From assembly GCA_903834645.1 (NCBI GenBank), contig CAILKA010000334.1:1-21350 (forward strand): DNA of 21,350 bases, in the 5' to 3' direction. Positions 1 through 6,958 of this stretch are shown one piece after another (within the stretch, counting starts at the first letter, position 1; every line of letters starts with the position of its first letter). The DNA is from an uncultured beta proteobacterium (GTDB taxonomy: Bacteria; Pseudomonadota; Gammaproteobacteria; Burkholderiales; Burkholderiaceae_C). The position numbers were made by a program, and so were the translations under genes. The notes below the pieces were generated by a model. That model saw only the letters and a program-made list of their open reading frames with translations. It ran no database searches and was not told the DNA's origin.

Positions 1-974
1 CCCGCCAGCAAGGCCGTGAGCTCCGTCTCGCGCCGTGAGAGCTCGATCTGCGAGCCGAGGTCCTGGTACACGTTGCGCAGCGCCTCGGCGCTGGCGGCGT
101 GGTGGTACTCCCCGCCCGTCATCTGCGCCACCTGGCGCAGCGCCGCCTCGTCGAGCTGCAGGTAGAAGGCCATGCCCTCTCCTGCAGAGGAGAGGTGGCC
201 GTCGGGCGTGCCCAGCCCGATGACGTGGATGCGCACGCCGCGGTCAGCCGCCATCTTCGCCGCCTGGATCGTGTCGACTCCCGTGGTGCGGCGCCCGTCG
301 CTCAGCAAGATGATGGTGGCCGCACCATAGGAGCCTGGCGCCACGGGCGTGATCGGCTTGGGCGCCTTGGTCTGGGCGTCCAGGCTGCGCGCCGCCGGGC
401 TGCCCCAGGGGCCGTAGGTCATCTGGCCCAAGTCGATGCCGTGCACCGGGAAGAGCTCGGACAGGCACACGACGATGGCGCTGCCCAGGGCCGTGCCGCG
501 CTGCATCTGGATGGCATCGATCGCGGCCACGAGCGCAGGGCGTTCGCTCGTCGCGCGCTGCGCCACCTGGGCCGTGCCGGCAAAGGTCACCAGCCCCACG
601 TCGATGCGCCGGGGCACCTCGGCCAGGAAGGCCTTGGCCGCCTCCTGGGCCGCAGCCATGCGGGTGGGTTTCACATCCGTCACGCGCATGCTCAGCGACA
701 CGTCCAGGGCCAGCAGGATCGTGGTGCGCGCACCGGGCAGCGTGACGGTCGCGATCGGGCGGGCCAGCGCCAGCAGCAACGCCGCCAGTGCGAGCAGCAC
801 CAAAGCTGGCGGCACGTGGCGCCGCCAGGGCCGGCCGGCCGCTGCGCGCACCACCTCCAGGCTCGGCAGCCTCACCGCCTGGAAGGTGCGCCGGCGCAGC
901 AGCCACAGGTACAGCGCCACCAACGCAGGCAGCGCCAGCATCCACCACAGGTTCAGGGGCCACAGGAACTGCAT
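1..974 (-). CDS. BatA-like von Willebrand factor A domain membrane protein (partial, 3' end beyond window)
   Basis: Reading from the ATG at 974 gives at least 324 residues with no stop before the left edge, so the C-terminus is missing. The start lies just before a hydrophobic segment (about residues 4-25: MQFLWPLNLWWMLALP...). A basic RRR follows, then a second membrane segment at about 55-71 ending in ARP, the usual N-terminal layout of BatA-type proteins. The VWA domain follows. Its metal-ion-dependent adhesion site (MIDAS) motif DVSLS begins at D91, and a later strand reads IILLSDGRRTTG. Family knowledge: Bat/aerotolerance VWA proteins sit in the inner membrane beside MoxR ATPases and act in envelope or stress functions. 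The rest of such an operon would lie to the left. The gene is 197 bases from the next gene and probably unrelated to the catabolic cluster. The VWA assignment is firm; the BatA subfamily is likely. Confidence 0.88.
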   Translation of the reverse strand, partial: MQFLWPLNLWWMLALPALVALYLWLLRRRTFQAVRLPSLEVVRAAAGRPWRRHVPPALVLLALAALLLALARPIATVTLPGARTTILLALDVSLSMRVTDVKPTRMAAAQEAAKAFLAEVPRRIDVGLVTFAGTAQVAQRATSERPALVAAIDAIQMQRGTALGSAIVVCLSELFPVHGIDLGQMTYGPWGSPAARSLDAQTKAPKPITPVAPGSYGAATIILLSDGRRTTGVDTIQAAKMAADRGVRIHVIGLGTPDGHLSSAGEGMAFYLQLDEAALRQVAQMTGGEYHHAASAEALRNVYQDLGSQIELSRRETELTALLA

Positions 975-1171
975 CGGCTCCACCGGTTGGGAGCGTGCGC
1001 ACATCGAGCCCGCTGCTGCGGGCGAGTCAGGGCACGGCAGATAGATTGTGGACCCTGGGCGGCTCTGGCGCTCGGGATGCCGGCAGAGCTGGCTGTCGGC
1101 TAGTCGCCGACCTCCTCACAGCCGCGCGCACCAGCCCGGGCCGGCAAGGACGGCCTTGACCCGCATGGTGC

Positions 1172-1390
1172 TCACGCCAGCCTGTCGAGCGCTCGCTCAA
1201 GCGCCCTGAGCCGGTTCGACCAGGCCCCGCTGCCAAGCCCGGCGCAGACTGAGTCCACCACCAGGCGAATGCCTGCCACCCGCAGAGCCTGGAGCGAGTG
1301 GAAGCCCGCAGCCTCCAGGCGAGCGATGACTTTCGGGCCGATGCCGGGCTGTGTGAGCAGCATGCGCCGCTCCTCTTCAGGGAATCTCAT
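1172..1390 (-). CDS. Small helix-hairpin-helix domain protein
   Basis: A 72-residue protein beginning MRFPEEERRMLLTQPGIGPK; a GTG one codon upstream (1393) is an equally possible start. Residues about 11-37 (LLTQPGIGPKVIARLEAAGF) form a helix-hairpin-helix with the G-I-G-P hairpin, typical of non-specific DNA backbone contact. The remainder is an arginine-rich helix ending in ALDRLA. I recognise it as resembling a family of roughly 75-residue HhH proteins found in Proteobacteria, with no specific function known to me. It lies 87 bases downstream of the VOC gene on the same strand, so it may ride on the end of the catabolic operon, but its content suggests an unrelated housekeeping role. Codon use matches its neighbours. 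Confidence 0.62.
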   Translation of the reverse strand: MRFPEEERRMLLTQPGIGPKVIARLEAAGFHSLQALRVAGIRLVVDSVCAGLGSGAWSNRLRALERALDRLA

Positions 1391-1477
1391 CACGCAGCAC
1401 GAGTTCGAGGCTGACCAGTGTCTCCGGAAGGCGGCTGCGCCATGCCCCGGGCGCCGGCGCAGAAGTCCAGCGCCGGA

Positions 1478-1924
1478 TCACGGCCCGCCAATCAGCTCCA
1501 GCGTGAAGCCATGCCCGTCGCGGACATAGGCCACGCAGCGCCCGGCGAAGGGCCCGCCGGACAGGCTCTGCACACGGCCCGCGATCTCGAATCCGAAGCG
1601 CTGCGCGGCCTGAGCCGTGCCGGCCACCGAATCCACTTCGAGCGCCAGGTGCGCACCGCCGATGTCGCAAGGCCGTGGCGCCTGGGTGGTGGCGCTGTGC
1701 GGCGCGCTGTACTGCAGCAACTCCACGACGTGGTCGCCCGGCAGCGTCAGCATGACCGTGCGGGCCTGTGCGCCAGGCACGCCGGTGATGTGTCCGAGGG
1801 TCGCCCCGACCGGAATCTGCCGGATCTCCCCGGCGCGTGCGCCCAGGCACTCGACGAAGAAGCGCTGCATGGCTTCGAGGTCGAGGACCGTGAAGCCTGT
1901 ATGGATGGTGCGGGTCACCGGCAT
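1478..1924 (-). CDS. VOC family (glyoxalase/bleomycin-resistance fold) protein
   Basis: 148 residues, starting MPVTRTIHTGFTVLDLEAM. It shows the two beta-alpha-beta-beta-beta modules of the vicinal oxygen chelate fold. The expected metal ligands are visible at equivalent places in the two halves: H8 and E68 in the first, H92 (GGAHLALEVDS) and E143 (FTLELIGG) in the second, the His/Glu set seen in glyoxalase I and methylmalonyl-CoA epimerase. It could therefore be an isomerase, epimerase, lyase or dioxygenase; the sequence alone does not decide which. The ATG at 1924 lies 5 bases after the stop of the aldehyde dehydrogenase, so the two are almost certainly co-transcribed and translationally coupled. 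It is the last clear gene of the leftward operon. Longer readings through upstream sequence overlap the ALDH gene and are artefacts. Confidence 0.85.
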   Translation of the reverse strand: MPVTRTIHTGFTVLDLEAMQRFFVECLGARAGEIRQIPVGATLGHITGVPGAQARTVMLTLPGDHVVELLQYSAPHSATTQAPRPCDIGGAHLALEVDSVAGTAQAAQRFGFEIAGRVQSLSGGPFAGRCVAYVRDGHGFTLELIGGP

Positions 1925-1929
1925 GGAAT

Positions 1930-3381
1930 TCAGGCCACGCCCACGGGCGCGTTTTCCCAGTACACGTGCTTGGTGCTGAGGAAGTCGTTGAGGCCTTCCA
2001 CGCCGTGCAGCCGACCGTAGCCGCTCTCGCGGTAGCCGCCAGTCTCCACCTCCGGGTAGAGCTTGTTGTGGGTGTTGAGCCAGACCGTGCCGGACTTGAG
2101 CTCGCGCGCGACCGACTGCCCCACGGCGCGGTCTGCCGTCCAGACGCTGGCGGCCAGCCCGTAGCGCGTCGCATTGGCGCGCTCGACGGCCTGCTCGCGC
2201 GTGCGGTAGCGCTCGATCACGAGCACCGGCCCGAAGAGCTCTTCCTGGACGTATGGGGAACCGATGTGCGCCACCTCCACCAGCGTGGGCGAGACGAAGG
2301 CACCACGCCCCAGAGGCCCGGCGGGCACGCCTCCTTGCAGCCACACCTTGCCCTGGCCCGACGACTCGGCCGCCAAACGTGAAACGCGGTCGCGGCTGGC
2401 CAGGTCTATGAGGGGCCCGAGCTGGGACGATGGCTCGTTCCCGGGCCCGATGACCAGGCTGGCCAGCCGCTCGGCCAGCGCCGCGGCCAGCTCCTCGAAG
2501 CGTTCCTCGTGCACAAGCACGCGTGCGATCGCCGTGCACTGCTGGCCAGCCATCGGCAGGGCACCCGCCACGAGCCCGGCCACCGTGGGGGCCAGCGGTG
2601 CATCGGGCAGCACGATGGCCGGCGCCTTGCCGCCCAGCTCCAGCGACAGCCGCTTGAGCGTACCGGCCGCGTCGGCCGCGATGCGCTTGCCGGTGGCCGA
2701 GGAGCCGGTGAAGCTGATCACGTCGACATCGGGCGAGCGGGTGATGGCGCGCCCGCCCTCGGAGCCCGATTCGGCAAAGGAGCTCACCACGCCTGCGGGC
2801 AGGCTCGCCACGCAGGTGAGGCACTCGAGCACGAGCTGGTGCACGAGCGAGGTCTGGTGCGCGGCCTTGATGACCACCGTGCAGCCTGCGGCAAGGGCTG
2901 GCGCCAGCGAGCGGATGAGGAGGATGACCGGCGCGTTCCAGGGCACGATGATCGCCGCCACGCCGGCCGGTTCGCGGCTGATCTGGGACATGCAGCCGTT
3001 GTCGATCTCACCCACCCGGCCCCACAGGTTGCGCGAGAGCCCGGCGTAGAAGCGCAGCTCAGACACCGCGGTGGCCACCTCGCCGCGCGCCTCGCGCGCG
3101 AGCTTGCCGTTGAGCGTGACGAGCCACTGCTCGACCTGTGCCGCACGCGCCTGCAGGTTGGCTGCGAACTCCAGCAGCACGGCCTCGCGCAGCCGGGGGC
3201 TGCGTGGCCACGCACTCCGGTCGAAGGCTGCGCGCGCGGCGGCAACCGCCGCAAGCACCTCCTCGGCCGAGGCCTCGCTGTAGTGGGCAGCGGGCTCCCC
3301 GGTGGCCGGGTTGATGCACACGCCAGGAGGGCCGTCTGAGGCCGCCCAGCTACCGCCAAGGAAATTCAGTGCACGCTCCAT
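1930..3381 (-). CDS. Aldehyde dehydrogenase (ALDH superfamily)
   Basis: 483 residues, the normal size for a soluble NAD(P)-dependent aldehyde dehydrogenase oxidising an aldehyde to an acid. Visible motifs: VPWNAP (N149, oxyanion hole), FTGSSATG (224-231, dinucleotide loop), LELGGKAP with the general base E248, GQQCTA with catalytic C282, and EELFGPV (380-386). The start at 3381 gives MERALNFLGGSWAASDG, the usual N-terminus, with GGGAGA-like spacing to a purine-rich ribosome site. An in-frame reading 44 residues longer runs into the preceding gene and is not needed. Oddity: the segment after beta-2 reads VVIKAAHQTS, so the acidic residue usually found after KPA (which holds the NAD adenosine ribose) is a histidine, suggesting NADP use or loosened specificity. 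It sits 28 bases after the Bug gene and 5 bases before the VOC gene. The substrate is unknown. Confidence 0.93.
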   Translation of the reverse strand: MERALNFLGGSWAASDGPPGVCINPATGEPAAHYSEASAEEVLAAVAAARAAFDRSAWPRSPRLREAVLLEFAANLQARAAQVEQWLVTLNGKLAREARGEVATAVSELRFYAGLSRNLWGRVGEIDNGCMSQISREPAGVAAIIVPWNAPVILLIRSLAPALAAGCTVVIKAAHQTSLVHQLVLECLTCVASLPAGVVSSFAESGSEGGRAITRSPDVDVISFTGSSATGKRIAADAAGTLKRLSLELGGKAPAIVLPDAPLAPTVAGLVAGALPMAGQQCTAIARVLVHEERFEELAAALAERLASLVIGPGNEPSSQLGPLIDLASRDRVSRLAAESSGQGKVWLQGGVPAGPLGRGAFVSPTLVEVAHIGSPYVQEELFGPVLVIERYRTREQAVERANATRYGLAASVWTADRAVGQSVARELKSGTVWLNTHNKLYPEVETGGYRESGYGRLHGVEGLNDFLSTKHVYWENAPVGVA

Positions 3382-3409
3382 GCTGTCTCCCGGGATGTTC
3401 GTGGGCGGC

Positions 3410-4414
3410 TCAGTCCAGGCGCACGTTGGCGTCACGCACGGTCTGGGCGTAGCGCGCGCGCTCCTGCTCGATTCGGGCAACCGTCTGCTCGGGCGTGAGC
3501 GCCTGCGAGACATAGCCGAAGTCGACCATCCGAGTACGTACCTCGGGCTCCATCATCAGGCGGGCGATGTCCTGGCTGATGCGCGACAGGGTGGCAGCCG
3601 GCACGCCGGGCAGTCCGAACAGGCCCACCCAGCTGGTGGTCTCGAAGCCGGCCGGCCCGCCGGACTCGGCCACGGTGGGCACGTCGGGGTAGGTGGAACT
3701 GCGCTGCGATGCCGCCAGCGCCAGGAAACGCAGCCGGCCCGCGCGTTGCAGCGCCCCGGCACTGGCCGGCGAGCCAAAGGCCCAGCCCACCTCGCCGCTG
3801 GCCACGGCGGCGTACAGCTGCGAGGTCTCCTTGAAGGGGATATGGTTCATGCGGGTGCCAGAGGCGGCCTCCAGTGCCACCGCACCGAGGTGGGCGATGC
3901 TGCCGACCTGCCAGGAGCCGTAGGTGACCTGGCCAGGATTGGCGCGCGCGGCGGCGAGCAGATCGCCCACCGTGCGCCAGGGCGAGGTGGCCGACACGGT
4001 GATGAAGAAGAAGCCCGCGTGCAGCGGCGTGATGGGCCTGAAGTCGTTCACCGGGTCGTAGGGGAGCGACTTGTACAGGTGCGGGGCTGCGGTGAAGTTC
4101 AGCCCGTCGATGTGCAGCAGGGTGTGGCCGTCGGGCGCGGCCTTGCGGGCTTCGGCCACGGCGATGAAGCCGCCGCCGCCCGGACGGTTCTCGATGACCA
4201 CGCTCTGGCCCCACAGTCGACCCAGCCTCTCGCCGAGTAAGCGCAGCATGGCGTCGGGGCCCGAGCCAGCAGCGAAGGAAGTGATGACGCGCACGGGCCG
4301 GGCCGGGAAGGCCTGGGCGTATGCGACCGAGGGGGCCAGGGCGGCCGTGGCCAGGGCCAGCAACAGCGTCCGCCGTGGGTGGGTATCGGGCTCGACGGTG
4401 GGGATGGGCTTCAT
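3410..4414 (-). CDS. Tripartite tricarboxylate transporter substrate-binding protein (Bug/TctC family), copy 1
   Basis: 334 residues, usual for Bug proteins: periplasmic solute receptors that close around small carboxylates or related ligands. The N-terminus carries a twin-arginine-like stretch (HPRRTLLLALATAALAP, R14-R15), a hydrophobic core and an AYA-Q cleavage region. It is followed by the family hallmark FPARPVRVITSFAAGSGPDAMLR. ENRPGGGGFIAVAEA and a later DVPTVAESG are also diagnostic. The start at 4414 is preceded by GAGGAGA, a strong Shine-Dalgarno, in the 55-base gap after the sulfatase gene. No TctA or TctB membrane subunit is present in the window, so it either feeds a permease encoded elsewhere or serves as a sensor or carrier. 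Its place between the sulfatase and ALDH genes suggests a ligand of this pathway. Confidence 0.93.
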   Translation of the reverse strand: MKPIPTVEPDTHPRRTLLLALATAALAPSVAYAQAFPARPVRVITSFAAGSGPDAMLRLLGERLGRLWGQSVVIENRPGGGGFIAVAEARKAAPDGHTLLHIDGLNFTAAPHLYKSLPYDPVNDFRPITPLHAGFFFITVSATSPWRTVGDLLAAARANPGQVTYGSWQVGSIAHLGAVALEAASGTRMNHIPFKETSQLYAAVASGEVGWAFGSPASAGALQRAGRLRFLALAASQRSSTYPDVPTVAESGGPAGFETTSWVGLFGLPGVPAATLSRISQDIARLMMEPEVRTRMVDFGYVSQALTPEQTVARIEQERARYAQTVRDANVRLD

Positions 4415-4469
4415 GGGTCTCCTCGGTGTGCGGGGGGTTGCAATGGGGCTCGATCAGCGGCCTGGTGAA

Positions 4470-6044
4470 CTACCAGGTGCCGTAGAAGATGCCGTGCTCC
4501 TTGGCCTTGTCCGTGCGCAGCTCGACCTCGGCTTCGCCCAGCGTCAGGCGCGGGTGCTGGGCCTCCAGCCAGGCGTGCAGGCGCTCGTCCAGGCGGCGGG
4601 CCACGTCCGTCAGGCGCGCGTCACGGCCCAGGTCGACGTACTCGTGCGGATCCTCGAGCAGATTGAACAGCTGCGGCGCGTAGCCCTGCCAGCGCACGTA
4701 CTTCCACTCGCGCTCGCGCACCATCCAGCCCCGGCACTCCCCGGGCCGGCGCCCCAGCAGCCGGCGCGCGCGCCGAAACGAGTAGTCGATCTCGGCGAAG
4801 ACGCAATCGCGCCACGCAGGGGGCTCAAGGCCATGCAGCCACGGCACCAGCGAGCGCCCCTGCGTGCGGTCCGCGGGGGGCGTGATCTGCAGCGCGTCCA
4901 GCACCGTGGGCACGATGTCCACTGCCTCGGCAAAGACGTTGAACGCCTGTCCGCGCGTGGCGTCGGCCTGCGGCCTGGGGTCGAACACGATCAGCGGCAC
5001 GTGGATCACCTGGTCGTGGAAGAGGTCCTTCTCGCCGAGGTGGTGGTCACCGCCATAGTCCCCGTGGTCGGAGGTGAAGATGACGAGCGTGTGCTCGAGC
5101 TGACCGCTCGTGCGCAGGGCATCGAGGACACGGCCGACGTGGTGGTCGAGCTGCTCGATCAGCCCCATGTACACCGGCCGCACCTGGCGCACGACCTCAT
5201 CGCGCGCGAAGGTCTGCGACTCCTCCATCTGCATGTATGCCGCCACCACGGGGTGCGGGTCTTCGAGCTCGCCCGCTCGCTTGCGGATGGGCAGCATGTC
5301 CCGTTCACCGTAGCGCTGGTGGTAAGGCGCGGGCGCCATGTAGGGCCAGTGCGGCTTCACATAGGACAGATGCAACGCCCAGGGCTGGCGGGCGTGCGGG
5401 CCCGCCAGGTACTCCAGGGCCCGGCCCGTCACGTAGGCCGTCTCCGAGTGCTCCTCGGCCACCCGGGCGGGCAGGTGCACGTTGCGCAGGAACCAGCCGC
5501 TGGCCTGGCCACCACCGGGCAGGTCGGCAGCCACCACATGATCGTTCCAGGGGTCGTCACCCGCATAGCCGTGGGCACGCAGGTAGTCCGCATACCCGCT
5601 CTCGGCACCAGGCGGGCCGTGGCCCTCGATGCGGTCGATCTCGGCGAAGCCGCCGTTGGCCAGGTGGCGCCAGGTGGCCGAGCCGGCTGGCACGCCCAGG
5701 CGCTGCAGGCCCACGACGTCCGGAATGACGTGCGTCTTGCCAATCAGATGCAACGCACGGCCCTTCCCCGCAAGATAGTCGCCCAGCGTGAGCTGCTGCG
5801 GCGACAGGGGCACCCGGTTCCAGGTGACCCCGTGCGAGCCCACATAGCGGCCGGTGTAGCTGGACATGCGGGAGGGGCCGCACACGCCGGCTTGCACGTA
5901 GGCGGCATCGAACCGCACGCCCCGCGCGGCCAGCGCATCGAGGTTGGGCGTGCGCATCGTCGGGTGGCCGTTGCAGGCCAGGTGATCCCAGCGCAGCTGA
6001 TCGCTCATCACGAACAACACGTTGCGCAGTGGCGCGGCACTCAT
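4470..6044 (-). CDS. Formylglycine-dependent sulfatase / phosphonate monoester hydrolase family protein
   Basis: 524 residues of the alkaline-phosphatase-fold sulfatase superfamily, which hydrolyses sulfate or phosphonate esters. The formylglycine motif is VCGPSRMSSYTGRY with C55 as the residue to be oxidised, fitting CxPSR and maturation by an FGE-type enzyme. Other active-site pieces: MSDQLRWD (metal ligand D15 with Q16 in place of the second Asp, as in choline sulfatases and phosphonate monoester hydrolases), GKTH (102-105), KPHWPY (230-235), FTSDHGDYGGDHHLGEK (D326, H327, K339). There is no signal peptide: the first beta strand NVLFVMSDQ begins at residue 8, so the enzyme should be cytoplasmic. 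The start has no Shine-Dalgarno and overlaps the stop of an 11-codon leader ORF. Substrate undetermined. It shares an operon with an aryl sulfotransferase. No maturase gene is in the window. Confidence 0.92.
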   Translation of the reverse strand: MSAAPLRNVLFVMSDQLRWDHLACNGHPTMRTPNLDALAARGVRFDAAYVQAGVCGPSRMSSYTGRYVGSHGVTWNRVPLSPQQLTLGDYLAGKGRALHLIGKTHVIPDVVGLQRLGVPAGSATWRHLANGGFAEIDRIEGHGPPGAESGYADYLRAHGYAGDDPWNDHVVAADLPGGGQASGWFLRNVHLPARVAEEHSETAYVTGRALEYLAGPHARQPWALHLSYVKPHWPYMAPAPYHQRYGERDMLPIRKRAGELEDPHPVVAAYMQMEESQTFARDEVVRQVRPVYMGLIEQLDHHVGRVLDALRTSGQLEHTLVIFTSDHGDYGGDHHLGEKDLFHDQVIHVPLIVFDPRPQADATRGQAFNVFAEAVDIVPTVLDALQITPPADRTQGRSLVPWLHGLEPPAWRDCVFAEIDYSFRRARRLLGRRPGECRGWMVREREWKYVRWQGYAPQLFNLLEDPHEYVDLGRDARLTDVARRLDERLHAWLEAQHPRLTLGEAEVELRTDKAKEHGIFYGTW

Positions 6045-6073
6045 GGCAAAGCGGTATGCAGCCGATCGGTCAT
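6041..6073 (-). CDS. Possible 10-residue leader peptide coupled to the sulfatase gene
   Basis: An ATG at 6073 opens a reading frame of ten residues (MTDRLHTALP) whose TGA stop shares bases with the sulfatase ATG (ATGA overlap). It has a good AGGA ribosome site (6079-6082) about 5 bases upstream, whereas the sulfatase ATG itself has none. The SDR gene ends only about 22 bases before it. The likely role is to deliver ribosomes to the sulfatase start by termination-reinitiation, not to make a functional peptide. Inferred from sequence layout only. Confidence 0.4.
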   Translation of the reverse strand: MTDRLHTALP

Positions 6074-6095
6074 GGGGTTCCTGCGAAACCGGCCG

Positions 6096-6854
6096 TCACA
6101 CGAAGATGGCGCCACCCTCGACGCAAAGTGTCTGGCCCGTCATGAAGGCCGCGTCCTCGCTGGCCAGGAAGCTCACCGTTCCCACCAGGTCGGCCGGCAG
6201 CGCATCGCGCTGGATCGCGCGGGACCTGCGGATCGCCTCGCCGAACTGGCGCAGGTGGTCGTCGTTCTTCAGGATCTGGTCGGACAGCGTCAGGCCGGGA
6301 GCCAGCGCGTTGGCCGTGATGTTCCAGGCGCCGAGTTCGCGCGCCAGCACGCGCGTGAAGGTGATCACGGCACCCTTGCTCGTCACGTAGTGCGCCATGT
6401 TGGCCAGGCCCTTGAGCGCGGACGTGGAGGCCACGTTGATGATGCGGCCCCAGCGCTGCGCCTTCATGTGCGGGGCCACGGCCTTGGCGCAGTTGAAGGG
6501 CCCGAGCGTGTTCACGCGCATGACCTGCATCCACTCCTCGCCCGAATACTCCTCGAAGGGGCGGTTGACGAGGGTGGAGAAGAGCGCAGCGTTGTTGACG
6601 AGGATGTCCACCCCGCCGTAGCTCGACGCCACGGCCGACACGGCCGCCTGCACCGAGCCTTCATCGGCCACGTCCATCGCCAGGCCCTGCGCCGTCTTGC
6701 CGCCGGCGTCCAGCTTCAAGGCGGCCTCGGCCGCGCCACGCAGGTCGGCGATCACCACGCGTGCGCCATCGGCGTGCAGGCGGGTGGCGAAGGCAAACCC
6801 GAGCCCGGTGGCTCCTCCTGTGACCATGGCGGTCCGGCCTTGCAGTCGCAGCAT
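6096..6854 (-). CDS. Short-chain dehydrogenase/reductase (SDR) oxidoreductase
   Basis: 252 residues, a classical SDR. The Rossmann glycine motif TGGATGLG spans 12-19. NNAA is at 87-90 and the catalytic set is N114 region, S143 (INVASTS), Y156 and K160 (YVTSK). The C-terminal signature FLASEDAAFMTGQTLCVEGG is complete. An aspartate at the end of beta-2 (VVIADLRG, D37) suggests NAD(H) preference over NADP(H). The ATG at 6854 is preceded by GAGGAGA at a good distance. It probably interconverts an alcohol and a ketone or aldehyde of the pathway; substrates of SDRs cannot be read from sequence. A 104-base gap containing a strong hairpin separates it from the sulfotransferase gene upstream, the widest gap inside the operon. 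Confidence 0.93.
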   Translation of the reverse strand: MLRLQGRTAMVTGGATGLGFAFATRLHADGARVVIADLRGAAEAALKLDAGGKTAQGLAMDVADEGSVQAAVSAVASSYGGVDILVNNAALFSTLVNRPFEEYSGEEWMQVMRVNTLGPFNCAKAVAPHMKAQRWGRIINVASTSALKGLANMAHYVTSKGAVITFTRVLARELGAWNITANALAPGLTLSDQILKNDDHLRQFGEAIRRSRAIQRDALPADLVGTVSFLASEDAAFMTGQTLCVEGGAIFV

Positions 6855-6887
6855 CAGAATCTCTCCTCAGGCAGATGCGAGGCGGTT

Positions 6888-6910
6888 CCTGGGGGCAACT
6901 GCCCGCCAGG
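6888..6910. other. Stable inverted repeat in the sulfotransferase-SDR gap
   Basis: CCTGG (6888-6892) plus GGGC (6893-6896) pair with GCCC (6901-6904) and CCAGG (6906-6910) around an AACT loop with one bulged base. The transcript reads leftward here and no U-run follows, so it does not look like an intrinsic terminator. It may mark an mRNA processing or stabilising point. Confidence 0.4.
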
Positions 6911-6958
6911 CCGCCGCCGTCGCCTGGTACGAAGCACCCTACCCCAGCCGCCCACGCG

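Noticed and set aside
244..1002. 252-codon minus-strand frame in the VWA gene region
   Set aside because: It is in another frame from the MIDAS-bearing VWA frame and is compositionally a shadow (Gly/Ala/Arg/Pro-rich).
1377..2174. 265-codon minus-strand frame overlapping the VOC gene and the end of the ALDH gene
   Set aside because: Out of frame with both motif-bearing proteins and low-complexity; the ALDH and VOC frames carry catalytic residues.
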